From positions 32,711-96,710 of the forward strand of contig DHKM01000035.1 of the NCBI GenBank assembly GCA_002404835.1: a DNA stretch of 64,000 nucleotides. Reading direction: 5' to 3'. Position numbers and translations under genes: made by a program. The stretch is from Caryophanales bacterium UBA4694 (lineage in GTDB: Bacteria > Bacillota_I > Bacilli_A > RFN20 > CAG-288). The notes under the pieces are model-generated. The model was not told the origin of the DNA. It worked only from the letters and a program-made list of their open reading frames with translations, and made no database searches. Shown here one piece after another: positions 58,168-64,000 of the stretch. The stretch's first letter is position 1. Each line of letters starts with the position of its first letter.

Positions 58168-59670
58168 ATGGCTTTGGAAGACGATGGGAAGTTTTCGACC
58201 AATTTGAATGAAGCCAGTATTTTGGCTGACATTCTTTTGGATAAGAGCGGAAACGATATTCTCAGCGTTTCTACGGCACTTGCCGCGGAGGATTTCCAGG
58301 ATCTTAGGAACAGGACCATCTATTCCGCTTTGATGAATATGAATAAGAAATCCATCAAACCGGATATTACCACACTCATTACGGAACTTGAGCAGACCAA
58401 ACAGATGGAAAATGCCGGGGGAATGGAATACATTACTTTTTTGGTGACCAATTTTCCTTCTTTGGGACCGGTTGTCAATTATGTCAATAATGTCAAAGAC
58501 CAATCTCTTTTTGCCAAATTCCTTTTGACGTTGGATAAAATCAAAAAAGAGGCTACGGATTCCTCTATCGACAATATACCTGAATTCATCGGAAAAGCGG
58601 AAACGGAAATTGTTGCTGTTGCCAAAGAAAGAAGAGTCAACCAGGTCATTGACATGAAATCGGTATCCGATGCCATTGTCAACAATCTCGTCAGTCAGAC
58701 GGAATATTTCAAGGAACATGGCAGAAAACCTAATGGCGTCACCGGAATCGAGACCGGATACGCTGAGATGGATAAACTTACCAAAGGCTGGCATCCTGGT
58801 GATATGGTTGTTATCGGTGCCCGTCCTTCTGTTGGAAAGACTGCATTTGTCCTGAATCTTCTTTATAATGTGGCAAAAAAAGGAATTCCTGTCATTTTCT
58901 TCTCTCTGGAAATGGATGCCCTTCATATCGGACTTAGACTTCTTCAAAGGACATCTGGTCTTACGGGAGACGAAATCAATTCTCTGGATTATAGAAGAGG
59001 GAGTTCGGTCGATCGGATTTTGATTAACCCGAAAAACGATTTGGAAATGGTGATTATCGAGAAACTTCAGAGGGGTATCGATGAACTGAAGAAGCTTCCG
59101 TTTTACATCGATGATACTCCTAATGGTATGATGATGGATATCACTTCCAAGGCAAAGAAGCTTTGCAACATGATCCAAAATCCGAAAGTAGGCATGATTG
59201 CCATCGATTATATCGGTCTGATTACCAGCCCGAGCAAGTCTAATTCTGCCAGCCGTCAACAGGAGGTTTCTGATATTTCAAGACAACTCAAGCAGTTGGC
59301 GAGAACTCTACAGGTTCCGATTCTTGCTCTGTCACAGCTTTCCCGTGAAACGGAAAAAAGACCGAATCATGAACCGCAGCTCAGCGATATCCGAGATTCG
59401 GGTTCTATCGAACAGGATGCCGATATGATTTTCACTTTGTATCGAAAGGATTATTATGACCTTCAAGGTGGTGCGGGGACTGGTAAACCGGAAGAACAGC
59501 CGGTACAGGCTGTCAACAGTAATCCGATTTCCCAGGTTCAGGTCGGACTTCTGAAAAACCGTAATGGACAGATCGGCAACCTCGCTTTTTCCTTCGACAA
59601 GGAACATTGTACTTTCTCGGCTATTGATCTTGAACATGAAGATGGGTCTGGACCGGATAGTGTGTTTTAA
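58168..59670 (+). CDS. dnaB: Replicative DNA helicase DnaB
   Basis: A 500-residue RecA-type hexameric helicase. The N-terminal helical domain (about 1-150) leads to a P-loop GARPSVGKTA (Lys224), the Walker-B-like MIAIDYIGLI, LSQLSRETEKRP and the DIRDSGSIEQDADMIF motif, all typical. It unwinds the replication fork and is loaded with DnaC/DnaI-like proteins. GAAGGAG lies in the end of rplI. No intein or insertion was seen. Confidence 0.97.
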   Translation: MALEDDGKFSTNLNEASILADILLDKSGNDILSVSTALAAEDFQDLRNRTIYSALMNMNKKSIKPDITTLITELEQTKQMENAGGMEYITFLVTNFPSLGPVVNYVNNVKDQSLFAKFLLTLDKIKKEATDSSIDNIPEFIGKAETEIVAVAKERRVNQVIDMKSVSDAIVNNLVSQTEYFKEHGRKPNGVTGIETGYAEMDKLTKGWHPGDMVVIGARPSVGKTAFVLNLLYNVAKKGIPVIFFSLEMDALHIGLRLLQRTSGLTGDEINSLDYRRGSSVDRILINPKNDLEMVIIEKLQRGIDELKKLPFYIDDTPNGMMMDITSKAKKLCNMIQNPKVGMIAIDYIGLITSPSKSNSASRQQEVSDISRQLKQLARTLQVPILALSQLSRETEKRPNHEPQLSDIRDSGSIEQDADMIFTLYRKDYYDLQGGAGTGKPEEQPVQAVNSNPISQVQVGLLKNRNGQIGNLAFSFDKEHCTFSAIDLEHEDGSGPDSVF

Positions 59671-59672
59671 TT

Positions 59673-60437
59673 ATGCAATTTGATGTTATATCCAGCGGAT
59701 CAAAGGGTAATGCCACTTTGATCCTTTCCAAAGGAGAGGTCATCCTATTGGATTTTGGCATATCAAAACGGAAAGTGGAGACCGCACTTTCCGCCTATGG
59801 CTTCGGATTCAATGATATTGAAGCTTTTTTTGTGACTCACGACCATTCCGACCATGCGAGCAATATCTTCAATGCTCCGGTCGAAAAGGTATATTCCGGC
59901 TGTCCGACTCTTCCTAAAATGGAATCCAGCCTGGCTAGCGGAAATCTTCTTCGTCCTTTTTCCCAGGTAAGGATTGGGTGTTTCAATATCACATCGATTC
60001 CCCTTTCGCACGACGCGAAGAATACTCTCGGTTTTGTTGTGGATGATTCTGAAGAATCGTTGGTATATCTTACGGATACGGGTTTTGTCCCGGAAAAGGA
60101 TTTTCCTTACATCAAAGGGAAGACTTATTATATTTTTGAATCCAACCATGATCCGGAGATGCTGTTTTCTTCTAAAAGACCGGATTACCTCATTCGCAGG
60201 ATCATTTCCGACAAAGGACATCTTTCGAATGCCGATTCTGCCTATTATCTTTCCAATCTTATCGGGGATATGACAAAAGAAGTCGTACTTTCCCATTTGA
60301 GTGATGAGTGCAACACCAAGGAGAAGGCCATGGAAACTTACGATAAGGTCATGCAGTCTCAGCTCGGTTTTATTCCGGATGCTTTGGTAAGGTGTGCTTC
60401 GGATAAGTCCGAGACAAAAGGCGGAACCAAGTCATGA
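59673..60437 (+). CDS. WalJ/YycJ-like metallo-beta-lactamase-fold hydrolase
   Basis: A 254-residue protein starting 2 bases after dnaB. The metal-binding motif is HDHSDH (His56, Asp58 region, His61), with IPLSHD, YLTDTG and VLSHLSDEC providing the remaining ligands. ISSGSKGNATLI and the overall order match YycJ/WalJ, a 5'-3' exonuclease-like protein that in many Firmicutes lies in the walRK region. Here no walRK genes are present, but rlmH follows with a 4-base overlap, as is common beside walJ. Confidence 0.9.
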   Translation: MQFDVISSGSKGNATLILSKGEVILLDFGISKRKVETALSAYGFGFNDIEAFFVTHDHSDHASNIFNAPVEKVYSGCPTLPKMESSLASGNLLRPFSQVRIGCFNITSIPLSHDAKNTLGFVVDDSEESLVYLTDTGFVPEKDFPYIKGKTYYIFESNHDPEMLFSSKRPDYLIRRIISDKGHLSNADSAYYLSNLIGDMTKEVVLSHLSDECNTKEKAMETYDKVMQSQLGFIPDALVRCASDKSETKGGTKS

Positions 60438-60907
60438 CCATCCGCTTTCTTGTTTTCGGAAAAGCCAGGGAAGATTATTTGAAGTCCGGCTTTTCCGAAT
60501 ATGCAAAACGCCTTTCCAAATATGCAAAGGTTTCGATTGAGACTTTGAATGAAGAGAGCATAAAGATCCCTAACGAATCCAACATCGCCAGGGCACTCGA
60601 TCTTGAAGCCACGAGGGCTTTGAACCAAATAAAGGAGAACGATTTCCTTTGCCTTTCGGACATTCATGCGCCGAAGGTGGATACTATGGGATTTGCCAGG
60701 AAACTGGATGGTATTTCTTCTCGGAACGGAAACATTGTTTTTCTTTTTGGATCGAGTTACGGTTTAAGTGATAGATTAAGAAAAAGGTCGGATTTTTCTT
60801 TTTCTCTCTCTGATTTGACGTTTACTCATTATATGGCGCTTCTCATTACGATGGAGCAGGTTTATCGAGCTATGAAAATCAATCATAATGAGGTTTATGA
60901 CAAATAA
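60434..60907 (+). CDS. rlmH: RlmH, 23S rRNA pseudouridine-1915 N3-methyltransferase
   Basis: A 157-residue SPOUT methyltransferase, the family's size, with a 4-base overlap with the upstream gene. The SAM-binding loop is FLFGSSYGLS (Gly106) and the C-terminal FTHYMALLITMEQVYRAMKI is typical. Two deviations stand out: GSS instead of the usual GGS/GGA, and a C-terminal YDK where the family normally has YHK or YHR. It methylates pseudouridine 1915 in 23S rRNA of 70S ribosomes. Confidence 0.9.
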   Translation: MTIRFLVFGKAREDYLKSGFSEYAKRLSKYAKVSIETLNEESIKIPNESNIARALDLEATRALNQIKENDFLCLSDIHAPKVDTMGFARKLDGISSRNGNIVFLFGSSYGLSDRLRKRSDFSFSLSDLTFTHYMALLITMEQVYRAMKINHNEVYDK

Positions 60908-60919
60908 TTTTTATTTTTA

Positions 60920-60948
60920 TTGACTAAGACCCGCTTTATGAGTATAAT
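60920..60948 (+). promoter_or_regulatory. Promoter of tRNA-Gln
   Basis: TTGACT (60920-60925), an ideal 17-base spacer, TATAAT (60943-60948), 13 bases before the tRNA. Confidence 0.92.
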
Positions 60949-60961
60949 TCATTCTTGCGAT

Positions 60962-61036
60962 TGGGGTATAGTCAAGCGGTAAGACAGCAGTCTCTGAAAC
61001 TGTGATGCCTTGGTTCGAATCCAAGTACCCCAGCCA
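60962..61036 (+). tRNA. tRNA-Gln, anticodon CTG, CCA encoded
   Basis: TGGGGTA pairs with TACCCCA, followed by G and encoded CCA. The anticodon stem is GCAGT/ACTGT (one G-T pair), the loop CTCTGAA gives anticodon CTG, and the T stem CTTGG/CCAAG is perfect. It decodes CAG. A strong promoter and terminator make it a single-gene unit. Confidence 0.93.
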
Positions 61037-61047
61037 ATCGAATAATT

Positions 61048-61071
61048 CCGGAGAGCAACTCCGGTTTTTTT
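61048..61071 (+). terminator. Terminator of tRNA-Gln
   Basis: CCGGAG, loop AGCAA, CTCCGG (61048-61064), then seven T residues. Confidence 0.92.
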
Positions 61072-61212
61072 CTTTATGGGAATCCGTCTTTACAACTCAT
61101 ATTCTTCTGTAAGCACTGTTGTTTGATCTTTTTTGTTGATAATGTTGACTTGAGGGGCTAAAATCAAGAAAAGCGAGTCAGAAGGGCTATCTTTATTTGC
61201 CCATCGTTTTTT

Positions 61213-61220
61213 GATAAAAT
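61213..61220 (+). promoter_or_regulatory. Extended -10 promoter of the Asp23-FakA operon
   Basis: TGATAAAAT with the TG extension. The first candidate start codon lies only 11 bases after the hexamer, so the leader would be just a few bases. No good -35. Confidence 0.55.
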
Positions 61221-61231
61221 ATAAGAGTATT

Positions 61232-61588
61232 ATGGCAATGAAAATTACACAGAAAAACAAATTAGGATCCGTAGAAGTATCTTTGGAGGCTATTGCCGAC
61301 CTTGCTGGCTTGACCGCAAGCTCTGTCTATGGAATTGTCGGATTGGTCAACAAGAAAAACTTTGCGAATCCGCTGAGTCAGTTCCTCAACAAAGAGGATT
61401 ATGCCGATGGCGTCTCTGCAAGGAAAGGTCAGAAGGGATACGAAGTTTCCCTCTATCTTGTTGTCAGCAAAGATGTCAAAGTCGCGGAAGTTGTCTATGA
61501 GGTCCAGAAACAGGTTGGATATGTGCTGAAAAAGAACTTCGGAATGGATTTCAGCAAGATTAACGTCTTTGTTCAGGCGGTACGATAA
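61232..61588 (+). CDS. Asp23/Gls24 family protein (YloU-like)
   Basis: A 118-residue protein if it starts at the ATG of 61232; a second ATG at 61238 is possible, and neither has more than a weak AAGAG site. GSVEVSLEAIADLAGLTASSVYGIVGL and GYEVSLYLVVSKDVKVAEVVYEVQKQVGYVL are typical of the short Asp23 family. Members localise at the membrane and affect envelope stress, and short ones are regularly located next to FakA, as here, 23 bases ahead. The two genes should be cotranscribed. Confidence 0.92.
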   Translation: MAMKITQKNKLGSVEVSLEAIADLAGLTASSVYGIVGLVNKKNFANPLSQFLNKEDYADGVSARKGQKGYEVSLYLVVSKDVKVAEVVYEVQKQVGYVLKKNFGMDFSKINVFVQAVR

Positions 61589-61611
61589 TTTGAAAGGTAG
61601 CTAACTTTAAC

Positions 61612-63405
61612 ATGATTAAAATTGATGGTGTCATTCTCAAACAGATGATTATTTCCGGTTCCAACAATCTCTATAATTTCTATCCGGAAGTCGATGCTTT
61701 GAATGTTTTTCCGGTACCGGATGGAGATACTGGTACAAATATGAATTTGACCATGTCTTCCGGCGCAAAGGAAGTCTTCAATAAGAATGAAAACAATATC
61801 GGCAAGGTTGCCAGCGATTTTGCACGTGGCCTTCTGATGGGAGCCAGAGGAAACTCCGGTGTCATTCTTTCTCAGATCTTCCGTGGATTTGCCGAAGGAC
61901 TCAGCGGAAAGGAAAGCGTCGATGCCTTGGGACTTGCTTCTGCTTTCATGCACGGAAAGGAAGTAGCCTATACTGCTGTTATGACTCCGGTCGAGGGAAC
62001 CATCCTTACTGTTATCCGTGAATCTTCTGCCGCGTTGTATGAGAAGGCGGAAAAAGGCATGCCGATTGATGTGGCTTTGGATATCCTTTATGATGAAGCG
62101 ATGAAGTCCTTGGAACGTACTCCGGATCTTCTTCCTGTTCTTAAGGAAGTGGGAGTTGTTGATAGCGGAGGTGCCGGACTTTGCAAAATTTTCGAAGGTT
62201 TCAAGAAGGCTCTCCACAATGAAATCGTAGAAAAGGAGATGGCTACGGTTACGGAAAAGACCCCTTCTTACACTACTGGGAAAATGCCTTCCAAGCAGGT
62301 TGAAGGACATGGTTCGGTCCAAGCCAAATTCAATCACGAAGAATTCGGATATTGTACTCAGTTCCTTCTCAAACTTGCTGATCAGAATGATCTGAAGGGA
62401 AAGAAAGCCTTCAACGAAAAGAGATTCAAGGCTGTTTTGGAAGCCCATGGTAATTCCATTGTCTTCATTCATTTGGACGATCTTGTCAAGGTTCATATCC
62501 ATACCATGAAGCCTGGCAACATATTCACTTATGCCCAGCAGTTCGGCGAATTCAAGACGATGAAATGCGACAATATGTCCGAACAGCATGAAGAGCTGAT
62601 GGATGATTTCGAAAACGAGAAAGAAAAATTAGGCATCCAGCAGGACGGAGAGAAGTTCGATGTGGCTCTCAAGGCTGATGCCACTCTCTCCAAAGAGGAG
62701 CAGGAAAAGCATCTCGGAATCGAGAGCAAACCTGCTGAAAAGAAAAAGTATGGTATCATTGCTGTCGGTGCTGGTGAGGGGGTAAGCAATCTCTTCAAGG
62801 AAACCAACGTCGATTATGTTGTCAGCGGTGGTCAGACGATGAATCCATCTACGGCTGATTTCGTAAAGGCAATCGAACAGGTCAATGCGGAAAACATCTT
62901 CATCCTTCCCAACAACGGAAACATCTATCTTGCGGCAAAGCAGGCCGGCGAGGTTCAGGACAAGGTTCATGTCGAAGTCATTCCGACCAAGACGATTCCG
63001 GAAGGACTTGTCGCTGCCCTTGTATTCAATCCTGACGCCGATGTCTCCGAAAATGTCCAGAACATGATTGAAAACATCAAAGGCATCAAATCCGGTGAAG
63101 TCACCTATGCCATCAAGGATACAACAATCGACGGTGTTACGGTCGAAAAGGACAAATTCATGGGTATCAGCGGAAAGAAAATCCTCTGCTGCCACAAGCA
63201 TAAGACAAATACGCTCCTTGATCTGGTTTCTTCCATGGTCGATGAGGATTCTTCCATCATAACCGTGATCTGCGGTCAGGATGTGACTGAAGAAGAAAAG
63301 AAAGCTGTCACCGATCTTCTTAACGAGAAGTATGGCGATGCCTGTGATATTGTTGTCCAGGACGGCGGTCAGCCGGTCTATTCCTTCTTTGTCTCAGTCG
63401 AATAG
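61612..63405 (+). CDS. fakA: FakA, fatty acid kinase catalytic subunit (DhaL/YloV family)
   Basis: A 597-residue protein with AAAGGTAG upstream. The N-terminal DhaL domain (about 10-200) has the ATP-metal motif DALNVFPVPDGDTGTNM (Asp37, Asp39) and GARGNSGVILSQIFRGF. A middle domain with FGYCTQFLL follows (about 235-310), and the C-terminal DAK1-like region (about 345-597) has SGGQTMNPST and ILPNNGNI. FakA phosphorylates fatty acids presented by FakB (DegV) carriers, feeding exogenous acids to phospholipid synthesis. No FakB gene is in the window. It ends with a clear terminator. Confidence 0.94.
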   Translation: MIKIDGVILKQMIISGSNNLYNFYPEVDALNVFPVPDGDTGTNMNLTMSSGAKEVFNKNENNIGKVASDFARGLLMGARGNSGVILSQIFRGFAEGLSGKESVDALGLASAFMHGKEVAYTAVMTPVEGTILTVIRESSAALYEKAEKGMPIDVALDILYDEAMKSLERTPDLLPVLKEVGVVDSGGAGLCKIFEGFKKALHNEIVEKEMATVTEKTPSYTTGKMPSKQVEGHGSVQAKFNHEEFGYCTQFLLKLADQNDLKGKKAFNEKRFKAVLEAHGNSIVFIHLDDLVKVHIHTMKPGNIFTYAQQFGEFKTMKCDNMSEQHEELMDDFENEKEKLGIQQDGEKFDVALKADATLSKEEQEKHLGIESKPAEKKKYGIIAVGAGEGVSNLFKETNVDYVVSGGQTMNPSTADFVKAIEQVNAENIFILPNNGNIYLAAKQAGEVQDKVHVEVIPTKTIPEGLVAALVFNPDADVSENVQNMIENIKGIKSGEVTYAIKDTTIDGVTVEKDKFMGISGKKILCCHKHKTNTLLDLVSSMVDEDSSIITVICGQDVTEEEKKAVTDLLNEKYGDACDIVVQDGGQPVYSFFVSVE

Positions 63406-63418
63406 TTCTATCTTCTAT

Positions 63419-63443
63419 AGCTCCAGCTTGTCTGGAGCTTTTT
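63419..63443 (+). terminator. Terminator of the Asp23-FakA operon
   Basis: AGCTCCAG (63419-63426), loop CTTGT, CTGGAGCT (63432-63439), then TTTT. Confidence 0.92.
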
Positions 63444-63449
63444 CAATGG

Positions 63450-63471
63450 AAAACGGCACCTTTCGGTGCCG
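63450..63471 (-). terminator. Terminator of the EF-G-like gene
   Basis: CGGCACC (63454-63460) and GGTGCCG (63465-63471) form the stem; on the minus strand TTTT follows. The stem equals that at 37588-37612. Confidence 0.85.
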
Positions 63472-63477
63472 CTTGTT

Positions 63478-64000
63478 TTAACGGTTCTCTTCGATGACTT
63501 TCTCTTCCAGGTTTTTCGGAAGAGGCTCATAGCTGTTGAACTCGAGATTGAAATAGGCGGTTGCCTTGGACAGGGATTTCAGTTCGTTTGCGTATTCCAT
63601 GATTTCGCTTTCCGGTGCTAGACAGATGATGTCCAAAGTATCGCCGCTGGCGTCGTTTGTCTCGAGAATCCTAGCTCTCCTCTTTGTCAGATCCGATAGA
63701 ATGCTCCCTAAATATTCGTTCGGAACGTTTACGGTGATTTTGTCATAAGGTTCCAAAATAATCGGAGCACACTCCTTATAGGCGTTTCTGAAGGCGAGGA
63801 TGCTGGCATTCTTGAAGGCCATTTCGTTGCTGTCGACGCTATGTTCTTTTCCGTCTTTGAGGATGGCTTTTACGCGGATGACCGGTGCTTGAATCAGACT
63901 TCCGTGTTCCAGGGCTTCATGGAATCCTTTTTCTACGGCAGGATAATAACCTTTTGAGACGTGTCCTCCGAAGACCTGCGATTCAAAGGCAATGTCGGGA
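63478..64000 (-). CDS. EF-G-like translation factor, C-terminal domains (5' end outside window)
   Basis: The frame is open to the window's right edge; about 173 residues are visible. Domain IV shows VFGGHVSKGYYPAVEKGFHEAL and DSNEMAFKNASILAFRNA, and domain V ends with YLGSILSDLTKRRARI and FNSYEPLPKN, all typical of EF-G. The details (GGHVSKGYYPAV in place of GGxVPREYIPAV) suggest an EF-G paralogue (EF-G2 or ribosome-protection-like) and not the main fusA, and no rpsL/rpsG/tuf neighbours are seen. Without the GTPase domain the exact class is open. Confidence 0.85.
   Translation of the reverse strand, partial: PDIAFESQVFGGHVSKGYYPAVEKGFHEALEHGSLIQAPVIRVKAILKDGKEHSVDSNEMAFKNASILAFRNAYKECAPIILEPYDKITVNVPNEYLGSILSDLTKRRARILETNDASGDTLDIICLAPESEIMEYANELKSLSKATAYFNLEFNSYEPLPKNLEEKVIEENR

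Overview
The window looks like the chromosome of a Firmicutes/Bacilli-type bacterium, probably a gut commensal near the Erysipelotrichales/RF39/Acholeplasma-like branches. The evidence is gene content: gdpP-rplI-dnaB, a walJ-rlmH pair, comFA-comFC and the Asp23-FakA (yloU-yloV) pair, all with Firmicutes-type GGAGG ribosome binding sites. TGA is used as an ordinary stop, so the genetic code is standard. Moderate GC is an impression by eye, and the exact taxon is an inference.

Region 1 (1-8.0 kb): the 3' end of a domain-permuted GH3 glycosidase is coupled to a six-repeat lipoprotein. A bidirectional terminator separates it from a minus-strand pair, an unrecognised 455-residue protein and a SNF2 ATPase. 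Region 2 (8.4-14.6 kb): a flavodoxin-like reductase, a large lipoprotein, and a divergent cassette made of a TetR-like regulator, a small exported peptide and a fused ABC transporter. Region 3 (14.6-21.8 kb, all minus strand): a GHKL kinase and a LytTR regulator lie upstream of a lipoprotein, a four-helix membrane protein and a second, complete permuted GH3 enzyme. Direct repeats spaced 21 bp precede both the two-component genes and the GH3 operon, suggesting one autoregulated sugar-response unit.

Region 4 (22-45 kb): a 1931-residue transglutaminase-like/DUF4011/SF1-helicase/Vsr-like nuclease protein, an LRR protein overlapping its 3' end, several large lipoproteins, a CAT-like acetyltransferase, a membrane-anchored GH5 glycosidase, a YkgJ-type cysteine-cluster protein, a 3-hydroxyacyl-CoA dehydrogenase, a DUF1846 protein, and a BspA-like LRR lipoprotein operon. 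Region 5 (45-52 kb): a 1139-residue modular lipoprotein, tRNA-Pro(CGG), and an 887-residue membrane protein with a long acidic/basic low-complexity tail.

Region 6 (52-64 kb) is conserved housekeeping: HAD phosphatase, acyl-ACP thioesterase, ComFA, ComFC, GdpP, L9, DnaB, WalJ-like hydrolase, RlmH, tRNA-Gln(CTG), Asp23 protein, FakA, and the C-terminal part of an EF-G-like factor on the minus strand. Nine lipoproteins with Ser/Thr/Asn-rich stalks in 64 kb point to a heavily decorated membrane surface. No CRISPR array, rRNA, insertion sequence or phage genes were seen.
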